DNA of 64,000 bases. It comes from Candidatus Pelagibacter sp. Lineage in GTDB: Bacteria; Pseudomonadota; Alphaproteobacteria; Pelagibacterales; Pelagibacteraceae. The notes beneath the pieces are model-generated. The model was not told the origin of the DNA. It was given only the letters and a program-made list of their open reading frames with translations, and did not search any database. This document shows positions 43,352-52,570 of this stretch, piece by piece (the stretch's first letter is position 1; the number at the start of each line of letters is the position of its first letter). Both the position numbers and the translations under genes were made by a program. Location of the stretch: positions 62,001-126,000 of the forward strand of contig JAOISU010000001.1 of NCBI GenBank assembly GCA_028222445.1, in the 5' to 3' direction.

Positions 43352-44087
43352 ATCTACCACCACTAATATCAAATACTGCTGCAGTAGAAAATGAATTTTC
43401 TTCAGAGGATAACCAGCAAACTAATGAAGTAAACTCCTCAATTTCTAGAAATCTACCTCTTGGAACTTTTGATAACATTCTAGCAACGTGTTCCTTTGAC
43501 ATTTGGTCTAAGATTCTAGTTTTTGCACCAGCTGGCGTTATTGCATTAACAGCAATATTTTTATCGGCTAATTCCTTACCTAGTGATTTAGTTAGACCAA
43601 TAGCCCCTGCTTTTGCTGAACTATAAGCGCTCGCATTTGCATTCCCATCTTTACCAGCAACTGAAGCAACGTTAACAATTCTTCCATAGTTATTCTTGAT
43701 CATATTGGGAACAATGCATTTGCAGCAATTAAAAGTGCCCATTAAATTAATTTGAACTATCTTATTCCATTCATCAACATCATAGTCCCACAGAGATGAG
43801 GTTGAGCCAGTAATACCAGCATTATTAATTAAAATGTCAATATTAGATATTTTTGTTATTTGGTCTACGGTATTTTTAACATTACTAAAATTAGATACAT
43901 CCACTACATTATATGCAAGGTTTGGATTGTTTATTTCTTTTACAGCTTTTTGTAATTCTTTTTCATCAATATCCCAGATTATAGTTTTTACGCCAGAATT
44001 TAAAAATCTCTTTGCAATATCTAGACCGAAACCTTGGGCGCCACCAGTAATTATTGCAGTTCTATTTTTAAGATCAAATTGATGCAT
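43341..44087 (-). CDS. Short-chain dehydrogenase/reductase
   Basis: The 248-residue SDR has 'TAIITGGAQGFGLDIAKRFL' (TGxxxGxG cofactor motif), 'DILINNAGITG', the catalytic Ser in 'IVNVASVAGKDGN' and Tyr/Lys in 'SAYSSAKAGAIGLTKSLGKE'. An Asp at the end of the second strand ('IIWDIDE') suggests NAD(H) over NADP(H). It is the last gene of a minus-strand run, overlapping the NCS1 permease by one base, so it probably acts on the cargo of that permease or the TRAP system. The substrate is unknown. Confidence 0.88.
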   Translation of the reverse strand: MHQFDLKNRTAIITGGAQGFGLDIAKRFLNSGVKTIIWDIDEKELQKAVKEINNPNLAYNVVDVSNFSNVKNTVDQITKISNIDILINNAGITGSTSSLWDYDVDEWNKIVQINLMGTFNCCKCIVPNMIKNNYGRIVNVASVAGKDGNANASAYSSAKAGAIGLTKSLGKELADKNIAVNAITPAGAKTRILDQMSKEHVARMLSKVPRGRFLEIEEFTSLVCWLSSEENSFSTAAVFDISGGRSTY

Positions 44088-45550
44088 TAAGATTTTTTAC
44101 TAGCGATAAGATAATAGGTTAAAGAAGAGATAAAAGTGCCAATTATCCAAGAATAAGAATGAAAGATCATTAAGCTTTCATTCCAAATTGTAGAAGCAGA
44201 AAAAATAAAACCTAAAAACAAAGAATAAAGACCTCTTAAATTCCAACCATTTGAATAAAAATATAGCCCATCGGTATTTGATGAAAAAATTTGTCTATTG
44301 TCTAAATTAGTTTCTTTCACAAAGTAATAGTCAATAATTATAAGTCCAAATATTGGTCCAAAAAAAGAGCTTAGAGTATCAATAAATGCTAAAATGCCAA
44401 TCTGACTTAATAAAGGTAACCAAAAAATACCAATTATAAAACCAATGCAACCAATTATGATTGCTGAACTTCTTAAATTTAGAACACTTGGAATAAAATT
44501 TATTAGTGAATTTTGAGTTGGAATATAATTTGCAATTAAATTAGTTGAAGCAGATGAAAAAATAATAAAAAATAAAACAATCACGGTTAATTGTATATTA
44601 TCGATCTTACCCACTATATCAGTTGGGTTTGTTAAAATTCTTTCCATAAGTTCCAAATTTTTATTTAGAAAAATATCTACCCCAATGACAATAAAAACTG
44701 TAAAAAAAGAAAATAATAATAAATTTAATAATAGGCTTAAGTTACCTTTTTTTAATTCCTTTTCGTCTTTAACATATCTGCTAAAGTCTCCATAATTTAC
44801 AATTATAACAGAAAAATATGCAAAAACTGTTCCAACCACAGCAATTAATGGAGCTATATTAGTTTTATCAAATAGATTATTTATAGAAAAAATATCAACA
44901 AAAGCTGAACTTATAACTTTAACATCATAGAGTAATACAACTAAAAAAAATATTAACATCCCACTATAAACAGTAATTGCTGAAAATTTTATTATACTTC
45001 TATTAAATTGATGGCTTTTGCTAAATAAAAAAAGCTGCAAACTAATTGTAAAAATAAAAGCAATCCAATCGATTAAATTTAATCCTAAAATAAAAATTAA
45101 AAAAATATCTTCATCAAGAAAAGAGCTATCAATAGAAAAAATTGAAATCCTAATCAGGTAACTAAAAAGTTTTGATAAAAAATAAGTTTGAATGCCGAAC
45201 ATAAAGATGCCAACAATTCCTCTTATTAAAGCAAAATATTTAGCTCCATTAATTCCAAGAGCGCTTCTTAAAATTACTGGAAACGGTAATCCATATTTTT
45301 GGGAGGGTTTACCGATTAAATTTGCAAAAAAATAAACAATTATAGATGCAATTAAACTACCAAATAAAACTACAAATATATTAAGTTCATAAACTAAATA
45401 AAGAGAAGCAATTAAAGAAAAAGCAATTACACTTTGAATATTACATCCCCAAAAATAAAATAACTCTTTCCAAGTCCAATTTTTGTCATTGGGATTAACA
45501 CTAACTAACTCCCAGTTTATTAAAGCATTGTTTGATTTGATTTGATTCAC
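44087..45550 (-). CDS. NCS1-family permease (nucleobase/hydantoin/allantoin type)
   Basis: The 487-residue protein has about 12 predicted helices and opens with 'DKNWTWKELFYFWGCNIQSV', an NCS1 signature, followed by 'GKPSQKYGLPFPVILRSALG', the family motif before helix 3. 'VNYGDFSRYVKDEKELKKGN' is the conserved cytoplasmic loop. Such Na+- or H+-coupled carriers take up purines, pyrimidines, hydantoins or related heterocycles. It lies 25 bases after the TRAP dctM and touches the SDR, so it may serve the same catabolic route. Confidence 0.87.
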   Translation of the reverse strand: MNQIKSNNALINWELVSVNPNDKNWTWKELFYFWGCNIQSVIAFSLIASLYLVYELNIFVVLFGSLIASIIVYFFANLIGKPSQKYGLPFPVILRSALGINGAKYFALIRGIVGIFMFGIQTYFLSKLFSYLIRISIFSIDSSFLDEDIFLIFILGLNLIDWIAFIFTISLQLFLFSKSHQFNRSIIKFSAITVYSGMLIFFLVVLLYDVKVISSAFVDIFSINNLFDKTNIAPLIAVVGTVFAYFSVIIVNYGDFSRYVKDEKELKKGNLSLLLNLLLFSFFTVFIVIGVDIFLNKNLELMERILTNPTDIVGKIDNIQLTVIVLFFIIFSSASTNLIANYIPTQNSLINFIPSVLNLRSSAIIIGCIGFIIGIFWLPLLSQIGILAFIDTLSSFFGPIFGLIIIDYYFVKETNLDNRQIFSSNTDGLYFYSNGWNLRGLYSLFLGFIFSASTIWNESLMIFHSYSWIIGTFISSLTYYLIASKKS

Positions 45551-45575
45551 TAGTTTTATAATAAACTAATAAATA

Positions 45576-46910
45576 CTACTGTCCATATAGATAGGTTGGT
45601 AGCCATAAAGCAATTTGTGGAAATACTATTATTAAAATAAGTCCAATAACTTGAATCACCATAAATTGCATCATTCCATAATAAATATCTTTAAGATCCC
45701 ATTCTGGAACTACACCTTTTAAGAAATAAGCAGATAGAGCTACAGGTGGTGAGAGCCATGCGGTCTGTAGATTAACTGCAACAAGTATTGCAAACCAAGT
45801 TAAATTAAATCCTAGAGCTTCAACTAATGGTATAATTATTGGAACTATAATCATTACTATTGGTACCCATTCTAAAGGCCAACCTAATAAGAAAATTATA
45901 ACCATAATCATACCAAGGATTAAATATCTATTCATTTCTAAACTTAGTAAAAATTCAGTTAAAAGCATCGGTGTTCCTAATCTAGAAAACACTGCTCCAA
46001 AAAAATTTGATGCTGCAACCAATACCATTATCAAAGCTGAAATTTCTAGAGTTTTAACTAAAGCCTCTTGTAACTTTTTAAAAGTTAATTTTCTATAAGC
46101 GACCGCTAAAAGCAAGGATCCCATTGCACCACAGCCTGCAGCTTCAGTTGGAGTTGCAAAACCAAATAAAATACTTCCTAGCGCAGCGAAGACTAAAGCG
46201 GCTGGTGGAACTAGTCCTAGAAAGAATTCTATCCAAACTGCTTTCATGCTAGTAGCTCTCAACTCTACTGGTAAAACCGGTCCAAGACTTGGGTCAATCC
46301 AACATCTAATTGTTGTGTAAGCCGCATATAAGGTTGCTAGTAATATTCCAGGAATAATTGCTGCAGCAAACAGGTCTGTTACTGGAATTTCCATTATTGG
46401 ACCCATCACAACTAACATAATGCTTGGTGGTATTAGAATGCCCAGTGTACCACCAGCTGTAATTGTTCCAGCGGCCAATCTCACATTATAACCTGATTTA
46501 TTCATAGATTTGGCTGCCATTATTCCAAGTATAGTTACAGAGGCACCAACAATTCCTGTGGCAGCTGCAAAAACAACTGATACAAAAAGAACAGCATAAT
46601 ATAAAGAGCCTCTTACTTTAGAAAGCATTAGCTGAAATGCTGAAAATAATCTCTCCATCAAACCAGCCTGCTCCATCATAATTCCCATAAAAACAAAGAG
46701 GGGAACAGCGGCCAAAGTTTGCTCTGTCATGACCATAGAAAACTGCAGGGTCATTAAATAAAATACTAATTTACCAAATCCAAGGTATCCAAAAACAAAT
46801 CCAAGGAATATTAAAGTAAATGAAATTGGAAAACCTACAAAAATAGAGAACAACATTACCCCTATTAAAATGAAACCTAAGACTGCTGGATTCATAAATT
46901 CAGCTAACAT
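45576..46910 (-). CDS. dctM: TRAP transporter large permease (second system)
   Basis: From the ATG at 46910 (444 residues), which overlaps the dctQ stop in a TAATG junction, the protein starts 'MLAEFMNPAVLGFILIGVML'. It has about 12 helices and DctM landmarks such as 'GGTLGILIPPSIMLVV' and 'AWLSPPVALSAYFLKG'. The in-frame ATG at 46931 would overlap dctQ by 22 bases and lacks homology. It belongs to the TRAP subfamily with large DctQ and mannitol/chloroaromatic-type binding proteins. The cargo is inferred to be an organic anion, possibly a sulfonate (see findings). Confidence 0.92.
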   Translation of the reverse strand: MLAEFMNPAVLGFILIGVMLFSIFVGFPISFTLIFLGFVFGYLGFGKLVFYLMTLQFSMVMTEQTLAAVPLFVFMGIMMEQAGLMERLFSAFQLMLSKVRGSLYYAVLFVSVVFAAATGIVGASVTILGIMAAKSMNKSGYNVRLAAGTITAGGTLGILIPPSIMLVVMGPIMEIPVTDLFAAAIIPGILLATLYAAYTTIRCWIDPSLGPVLPVELRATSMKAVWIEFFLGLVPPAALVFAALGSILFGFATPTEAAGCGAMGSLLLAVAYRKLTFKKLQEALVKTLEISALIMVLVAASNFFGAVFSRLGTPMLLTEFLLSLEMNRYLILGMIMVIIFLLGWPLEWVPIVMIIVPIIIPLVEALGFNLTWFAILVAVNLQTAWLSPPVALSAYFLKGVVPEWDLKDIYYGMMQFMVIQVIGLILIIVFPQIALWLPTYLYGQ

Positions 46911-47524
46911 TATTTTTGTTCTCCTGGCCACTTGCCTTTAGTTGCGGCCCAATAGCTTTTTAATAATTCAGATACTCCTTGAACTAATAAAAATATAATT
47001 CCTAAAAATAAACATGCTTTAATTGGCCACATATATGGCATCCAAGCAGTGTCCATCCCTTTTTCACCTCTCATTATAGATTCTTGTAAAAACCCAGTCG
47101 ACATATACAAAAATACGCTTAATCCAGGAAAATAAAATATAAGGTATAACCAGAAATCTATTCTACCTTGGTTTTTAGTTTTAAAATTTCTGTATAAAAA
47201 ATCAGCTCTTATATGAACACCTTTTGATAAAGCATAACCAGCACCAAGCATGAATAGAGCTCCATACATAAATCTACTCATGTCATACGCCCACATTGTA
47301 GGAGCATTAAAAAGTTTTCTTGCTAAAACCTCATAAACCATCGCAAATATTAAAGGGATGGTGATCCAACAAACCACATTACCAATCCACTTACTTGCTA
47401 AATCAATTTTTGTAATAGTTAATGCCATCCATTTTGGCATATCGTCAGGCATTGATCCTGAACCACCTCGCCTTTCAGCTATCATTTCATCAGATATATC
47501 TAATTTGGTAGGTTCGTTTGCCAT
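46910..47524 (-). CDS. dctQ: TRAP transporter small permease (second system)
   Basis: The 204-residue protein has a longer cytoplasmic N-terminus than the first system ('IAERRGGSGSMPDDMPKWMA'), then four helices with 'NAPTMWAYDMSRFMYGALFM' and 'GAGYALSKGVHIRADF' typical of the larger DctQ type. It connects the binding protein to DctM. Its ATG comes 13 bases after the T-run of a strong stem-loop between it and dctP. It couples to dctM by TAATG. Confidence 0.9.
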   Translation of the reverse strand: MANEPTKLDISDEMIAERRGGSGSMPDDMPKWMALTITKIDLASKWIGNVVCWITIPLIFAMVYEVLARKLFNAPTMWAYDMSRFMYGALFMLGAGYALSKGVHIRADFLYRNFKTKNQGRIDFWLYLIFYFPGLSVFLYMSTGFLQESIMRGEKGMDTAWMPYMWPIKACLFLGIIFLLVQGVSELLKSYWAATKGKWPGEQK

Positions 47525-47536
47525 AATAAATTCTCT

Positions 47537-47575
47537 AAAAAAAAACTAAAGCGGATCGTTAAATCCGCTTTAGTT
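47537..47575 (-). terminator. Stem-loop with T-run between second dctP and dctQ
   Basis: Bases 47544-47556 and 47563-47575 form a perfect 13-base stem around a 6-base loop (CGTTAA), and the minus-strand 3' arm continues into a run of T residues (47545-47537, partly within the stem). The structure lies between the dctP stop at 47598 and the dctQ start at 47524 and has the form of an intrinsic terminator. Partial readthrough would give more binding protein than permease. Confidence 0.88.
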
Positions 47576-47597
47576 ATATTTATTTTTTTTCTAAATA

Positions 47598-48692
47598 CTA
47601 CTTTAATGTTTCGGCGTGAGCCATTCCTAGCTTAGCGTTAGACATTTGAGATCCAGACCAGAAAGGCACTGCAATATCAGCAAATGCTTTTTGAGAGTCC
47701 CAAACTTTTTTAAAGAATTTGTTCTCATTAGCATTTTTTTCTAAACTTGCTTTTGCAGCAGCCATATATGCTGGGAAATAATCAGCTGGGGTATCATGTA
47801 AAATCACACCGTGTTTTCCAGTCAACTCAGCTAGAGCTTTTCCGTTTTCATATATTCTGTAACTCATTGATTTTGATAGAGATGCATTCGCAGCAACTTC
47901 TAAAGCTTTTTTCTCTAAAGCAGACATCTTTTTGTATTTAGAGCCTGTAATATAGAAGTCAGCATTTACTACTACTTGGTGAAGACCTTGTAGGTAGTAA
48001 TGTTTTAGAACTTTCTGGAAACCGAATGTCATGTCAGGTTTTGGACAACACCATTCAGCAGCATCAATTGTTCCTGCTTCAAGAGCTGGAAGAATATCTC
48101 CACCACCCATTGCAACAGAAGCTACACCGATATCTTTATAAGTTTGTCCTGGAATTCCCGGAGGAGTTCTGAACTTATACTTTCTAAAGTCAGCCATGCT
48201 ATTAATTGGCTCTTTGAACCAACCTAAAGCTTCAGGGCCTACTGGTTGTAACATAAATCCTTTGATGTCTCTTCCCATCTCAGACCATAGTTGGTCGTAA
48301 AGTTCTTTACCACCACCGTATTGGAACCAAGATAAAAATGCGATGTTATCGATACCAACACCTGCACCTGCTACTGGCGAACCAAATAACATAGCTGCTG
48401 GGTGATCACCTGACCAGTAGTGAGTCCAAGCAAAACCACAATCGATTAATCCTTTATCAACTGCATCTAAAGTTTCTTTTACACCTACTACAGCGCCTGC
48501 TGGCATAATTTCGAACTTAAGTGATCCACCAGTTAATTCTGTTACTGTGTCAGTGAAATCTTTTAACATTACCACTTCATCAGCTTTTGAACTAATTACT
48601 GTTTGACACTTAAGAGTTTGTGCGGATGCACCTGTTACTGTCATTACAGTAAGTAGAAGTGATCCAATGAACAAAGATATTATTTTTTTCAT
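47598..48692 (-). CDS. dctP: TRAP transporter substrate-binding protein (second system)
   Basis: The 364-residue protein has a signal peptide ending at 'TGASA' (about residue 24) and the fold of the mannitol/chloroaromatic/2-oxoacid branch (TakP/FcbT-like), seen in 'LIDCGFAWTHYWSGDHPAAM', 'FRKYKFRTPPGIPGQTYKDI' with the conserved ligand Arg, and 'AAEWCCPKPDMTFGFQKVLK'. The normal 'W(V)GP' at the pocket is replaced by 'WCCPKP', so the ligand may be unusual. It is divergent from a GMC oxidoreductase gene across 148 bases; GAAGGAA precedes its ATG as ribosome-binding site. Confidence 0.91.
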   Translation of the reverse strand: MKKIISLFIGSLLLTVMTVTGASAQTLKCQTVISSKADEVVMLKDFTDTVTELTGGSLKFEIMPAGAVVGVKETLDAVDKGLIDCGFAWTHYWSGDHPAAMLFGSPVAGAGVGIDNIAFLSWFQYGGGKELYDQLWSEMGRDIKGFMLQPVGPEALGWFKEPINSMADFRKYKFRTPPGIPGQTYKDIGVASVAMGGGDILPALEAGTIDAAEWCCPKPDMTFGFQKVLKHYYLQGLHQVVVNADFYITGSKYKKMSALEKKALEVAANASLSKSMSYRIYENGKALAELTGKHGVILHDTPADYFPAYMAAAKASLEKNANENKFFKKVWDSQKAFADIAVPFWSGSQMSNAKLGMAHAETLK

Positions 48693-48840
48693 ATTAATAT
48701 TTCCTTCTTATTGTGTTTTTTATGTACGAGACCTTCTCAAAAAATTTAATTAGAAACAAGTGTTAATATAAAAAAAAACTAAGTTATTTTCATTGCTAAC
48801 GCTAGTATTTTATTTTTTTAGATATTATAAGACCTAAGTC

Positions 48841-50436
48841 ATGGACAAATTCGATTTTATCATACTTGGAGCTGGTTCAGCAGGTTGTGTACTAGCAAAC
48901 AGATTGTCTGAAAATCCTCATCATAAAGTTCTTTTAATTGAAGCTGGTGGCAAAGATAATTATCCATGGATTCATATACCAGTTGGTTATTTTAAAACTA
49001 TGCACAATCCAAATGTGGATTGGTGTTACAACACTGAGCCGGATGAAACTATGAACAATAGATCTATTAGATATCCAAGAGGTAAAACTTTGGGTGGCAG
49101 TTCATCTATTAATGGTTTGCTTTATATAAGAGGACAGCACAGAGATTATGATATTTGGAGACAGTTAGGAAATAAGGGTTGGAGTTGGAATGATGTTTTG
49201 CCTTATTTTATTAAAGCTGAAAATCAAGAAAGAGGTAAAAATGAATATCATGGTGTTGGGGGACCTCTTTCAATTTCAAATCAAAGAATGAGTTTACCTT
49301 TATTAAATGAATTTAGAAATGCAGCAGAAGAGTTTGGAATTCCAAAAACAGATGATTTTAATACAGGCAACAATCATGGTTGTGGTTATTATCAAGTTAC
49401 AGAAAAAGATGGATTTAGATGTAGTACAGCCGTTGGATATTTAAATCCAATTAAAAAAAGATCTAATTTAAAAATAATTATAAATGCACATATAAAAAAA
49501 ATAAATTTTGAAAATAAAATTGCTAAAGAGGTTGAGTACTGGGTTGATAATAAGTTATTTACTGTCGGTGCTGATAAAGAAATTATCTTATCATCAGGGG
49601 CAATTGGATCTCCACAACTTTTACAAGTTTCTGGTATTGGAGACTCAAATAAACTTAAAAAATTAGGTATTGAAATAGTTCATGAATTGAAGGGTGTTGG
49701 TGAAAATTTACAGGATCATTTAATGTTTAGACCTATTTATAAAATTCAAAATTTAAAATCTCTTAATAAAAAGATTAATAGTCTTTTTGGAAATTTATTA
49801 ATTGGGTTAGAATATGTTTTTAATAGAAGCGGTCCAATGACTATAGGAGCCAGTCAACTTGGGATGTTTGCTAAAAGTGATCCTTCAATAGAATTACCTG
49901 ATTTGCAATGGCATGTTCAACCTATGAGCATGGATACTTTAGGTGCAACTAAAAATCACGATTTCCATGCATTCACTCCTACTGTTTCCAATATAAGACC
50001 AACTAGTAGAGGACATATAAGTATTGTAGATAAAGACTCTCGAACTTACGCAAAAATAAAAATGAACTATCTATCAACTGATGAAGACAGAAGAATTGCA
50101 GCAGCTGGTCTTAAATTGACTAGAAAAATTGTTTTAGAATCAGAAACATTTAAAAAATATCACCCAGAAGAATATAGGCCTGGAATTCATTTAAATGAGG
50201 ATGAAGAAATTTTAAAAGCTGCAGCAGACTATGCACAAACAATATTTCACCCAGTTGGTACTTGTAAAATGGGAAATGATGATAGTGCAGTAGTTACAGA
50301 TCAATTAAAGGTTCATGGTATTAATAATTTAAGAGTAATTGATGCTTCAATCATGCCCAACATTACTTCTGGAAATACTAACGCACCTACAATAATGATT
50401 GCAGAAAAAGGTGCCGATATGATACTAAACAATTGA
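48841..50436 (+). CDS. GMC-family flavoprotein oxidoreductase (choline-dehydrogenase-like)
   Basis: The 531-residue enzyme has the FAD motif 'FIILGAGSAGCVLANRLSE', the GMC signature 'RYPRGKTLGGSSSINGLLY', a second FAD-binding stretch, and the C-terminal active site 'FHPVGTCKMGNDDSAVV' with catalytic His and 'IMPNITSGNTNAPTIMIAEK'. GMC dehydrogenases oxidise alcohols, passing electrons to the respiratory chain. No signal peptide is present. Standing divergent from a TRAP transporter, it resembles the isethionate dehydrogenase iseJ-iseKLM layout, but choline, glycol or other alcohols are also possible. It heads a plus-strand run; the next gene starts in a TGATG overlap. Confidence 0.88.
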   Translation: MDKFDFIILGAGSAGCVLANRLSENPHHKVLLIEAGGKDNYPWIHIPVGYFKTMHNPNVDWCYNTEPDETMNNRSIRYPRGKTLGGSSSINGLLYIRGQHRDYDIWRQLGNKGWSWNDVLPYFIKAENQERGKNEYHGVGGPLSISNQRMSLPLLNEFRNAAEEFGIPKTDDFNTGNNHGCGYYQVTEKDGFRCSTAVGYLNPIKKRSNLKIIINAHIKKINFENKIAKEVEYWVDNKLFTVGADKEIILSSGAIGSPQLLQVSGIGDSNKLKKLGIEIVHELKGVGENLQDHLMFRPIYKIQNLKSLNKKINSLFGNLLIGLEYVFNRSGPMTIGASQLGMFAKSDPSIELPDLQWHVQPMSMDTLGATKNHDFHAFTPTVSNIRPTSRGHISIVDKDSRTYAKIKMNYLSTDEDRRIAAAGLKLTRKIVLESETFKKYHPEEYRPGIHLNEDEEILKAAADYAQTIFHPVGTCKMGNDDSAVVTDQLKVHGINNLRVIDASIMPNITSGNTNAPTIMIAEKGADMILNN

Positions 50437-51026
50437 TGTTTACTGAATTGATAAGTCCAGAACAGCTAGTTATTTTAACTCAAATTATTTTTATTGATTT
50501 AGTTTTAGCAGGAGACAATGCCATTATTATTGGAATGGTTGCTTCTAAATTTCCACCCGAACAAAGAAAAAAAGTAATTTTTTGGGGAATAGGTGGTGCG
50601 GTAATTTTAAGAATAATCTTAACCATGTTAACTGCTTATTTATTGCAAATAACAGGATTAAGATTGATAGGAGGATTACTTCTTCTTTACATAGTCTACA
50701 AACTCTACACAGACGTAATCAAAGGTCAGTCAATTGATGAAGATATTAAAGTAGATAATTCAAGCTTTATGAAAGCTATATGGACTGTTTTACTTGCTGA
50801 TTTTACAATGAGTTTGGATAATGTTTTAGGTGTAGCTGGTGCTGCAGGTGATCACTATGTATTATTAGTATTTGGTTTAGCTTTATCAATAATTCTTATG
50901 GCAACAGCTGCCACTGTAATTTCAAGATGGATTAATGAATATAAATGGATAGCCTGGATTGGTTTAATTGCTATACTGGTTGTTGCAATCGAATTAATTT
51001 ATACTGATTTAAAATTATTTATTTAA
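50436..51026 (+). CDS. TerC-family membrane protein (YjbE-type)
   Basis: From the ATG at 50436, which overlaps the GMC stop as TGATG, the 197-residue-class protein has about seven helices and the TerC motifs 'LVLAGDNAIIIGMVA' and 'ADFTMSLDNVLGVAG', both with acidic residues that bind divalent metal. TerC/YjbE proteins export manganese or work with exported metalloproteins. An in-frame TTG at 50433 is rejected. Placement between a flavoprotein and an SDR seems to be a streamlined-operon effect. Confidence 0.86.
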   Translation: MFTELISPEQLVILTQIIFIDLVLAGDNAIIIGMVASKFPPEQRKKVIFWGIGGAVILRIILTMLTAYLLQITGLRLIGGLLLLYIVYKLYTDVIKGQSIDEDIKVDNSSFMKAIWTVLLADFTMSLDNVLGVAGAAGDHYVLLVFGLALSIILMATAATVISRWINEYKWIAWIGLIAILVVAIELIYTDLKLFI

Positions 51027-51785
51027 ATGTACTTACAAAAAATAAACCTTAAAAACAAATATGCATTAGTTACAGGTGCTGGTAAAGGATTGGGAAGAGC
51101 CTGCTCTATTGCTCTTGCTGAAGCTGGAGCTACAATTGTTGCATTAAGCAGAACACAATCAGATCTTGATAAGCTTGAAAAAGAAATAAAAAAGTTAAAA
51201 GGTAAAGTTATCAAAGTTAATTGTGATGTAATGAATTACAAAGAATTAAAAGAAAATCTAGATAAAATTAAAATCATAGATGTTTTGGTTAATAATGCTG
51301 GGACAAATATTCCAGAACCTTTTGAAAAAATTAAACAAGAAAGCTTACACTACTTAGTAGATTTAAATCTAAAAGCCGCTTTTAATGTTGCTCAATTAGT
51401 TGTTAAAAAAATGCTAAAAAATAAAAAAAGAGGTGGGTCAATTATTAATATGTCCTCTCAACTTGGTCATGTTGGAATGGCTGGTAGAAATATTTATAAT
51501 ATGACAAAATTTGGTATTGAAGGTTTAACTAAAGGGATGGGTGTTGAGCTTGCAAAAAAAAATATTAGAGTAAATACGGTGGCTCCTACTTTTGTAGAAA
51601 CACCAATGGTTAAAAGATTTTTTAAAAATAAAGCATTTAAAAAACTTGCTTTAGGCAATATCCCAATAGGCAGAGCAGCAACAGAAAGTGATGTTGCAAC
51701 AAGTGTTTGTTTTTTAGCTTCATCTGCTTCATCTATGATTACAGGAACATCTATAATAATAGATGGTGGTTGGACTGCTCAATAA
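51027..51785 (+). CDS. Short-chain dehydrogenase/reductase
   Basis: The 252-residue SDR has 'YALVTGAGKGLGRACSIAL' with TGxxxGxG, 'IDVLVNNAGTNIP', Ser in 'IINMSSQLGHVGMAG' and Tyr/Lys in 'NIYNMTKFGIEGLTKGMG'. It ends 'ITGTSIIIDGGWTAQ', the standard C-terminus of gluconate-5-dehydrogenase-like SDRs. It begins directly after TerC and its stop overlaps the M23 gene start in a TAATG. As it follows the GMC gene it may oxidise the aldehyde or keto product. The substrate is not determinable. Confidence 0.88.
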   Translation: MYLQKINLKNKYALVTGAGKGLGRACSIALAEAGATIVALSRTQSDLDKLEKEIKKLKGKVIKVNCDVMNYKELKENLDKIKIIDVLVNNAGTNIPEPFEKIKQESLHYLVDLNLKAAFNVAQLVVKKMLKNKKRGGSIINMSSQLGHVGMAGRNIYNMTKFGIEGLTKGMGVELAKKNIRVNTVAPTFVETPMVKRFFKNKAFKKLALGNIPIGRAATESDVATSVCFLASSASSMITGTSIIIDGGWTAQ

Positions 51786-52570
51786 TGCCTAGATTGCTAA
51801 TATTAATAGCAATTTTTTTTACAACCCAATCATTTGCGTTAGAATTTGAGGGAAAATTCATTCAAGGACATTACATTATTGGAAAAACTGAACCTGGTAC
51901 TTTAATTTTAGTAGATAAGAAAAAAGTTAAAGTCTCAAAAGATGGTTATTTTGCATTTGGAATTGAAAAAGATAGAAAATTTGACATCATAATTACTGAA
52001 AATAATAAAGATATCATAAAAAAGATTCAAAAGAGGAAATATAATATTCAAAAAATAGAAGGTTTGCCTAAAAAAAAAGTTACTCCTCCTAAAGAGTTCT
52101 ATGAAAGAATAAAAAGAGAAAATAAATTAATTGCTGATGCAAGAGAAATAGAAAGTGACTTACAATTTTTTAAGGAAAAATTTATTATTCCAGTTGATGA
52201 TGCAATAATTACAGGTGTTTATGGCAGTCAAAGAATTTTAAATGGGATACCCAAATGGCCACACTATGGTTTAGATTTTGCTCAAAAAAAAGGCACTCCT
52301 ATTAAAGCAATGAATAACGGTATAGTTACTTTAGCTGAAAAAGACTTGTTTTATACTGGTGCTACTTTAATTTTTGATCATGGCCATGGAGTTTCAACTC
52401 TCTACATGCATATGGATGAAATTTTTGTAAATGTAGGTGATCACGTAAAAAAAGGAGACATCATCGCAACTGTTGGTTCCTCTGGTAGATCAACTGGGCC
52501 TCATCTTGATGTAAGACTTAATTGGTTTGGTACTAGACTGGATCCAGCAACTATACTAACTATTGAATGA
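51785..52570 (+). CDS. M23-family peptidase, periplasmic
   Basis: From the ATG at 51785 (261 residues) there is a signal peptide 'MPRLLILIAIFFTTQSFA' followed by an Ig-like N-terminal region and a C-terminal M23 LytM domain: 'HYGLDFAQKKGTPIKA' with metal ligands His and Asp, 'VSTLYMHMDE', and 'TGPHLDVRLNWFGTRLDP'. The last motif reads HLD where most M23 peptidases have HLH, so the third zinc ligand is Asp; this form is seen in other alphaproteobacterial members. A frame extending to 51707 overlaps the SDR and lacks a signal peptide. It probably cleaves or regulates peptidoglycan crosslinks. Confidence 0.86.
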   Translation: MPRLLILIAIFFTTQSFALEFEGKFIQGHYIIGKTEPGTLILVDKKKVKVSKDGYFAFGIEKDRKFDIIITENNKDIIKKIQKRKYNIQKIEGLPKKKVTPPKEFYERIKRENKLIADAREIESDLQFFKEKFIIPVDDAIITGVYGSQRILNGIPKWPHYGLDFAQKKGTPIKAMNNGIVTLAEKDLFYTGATLIFDHGHGVSTLYMHMDEIFVNVGDHVKKGDIIATVGSSGRSTGPHLDVRLNWFGTRLDPATILTIE

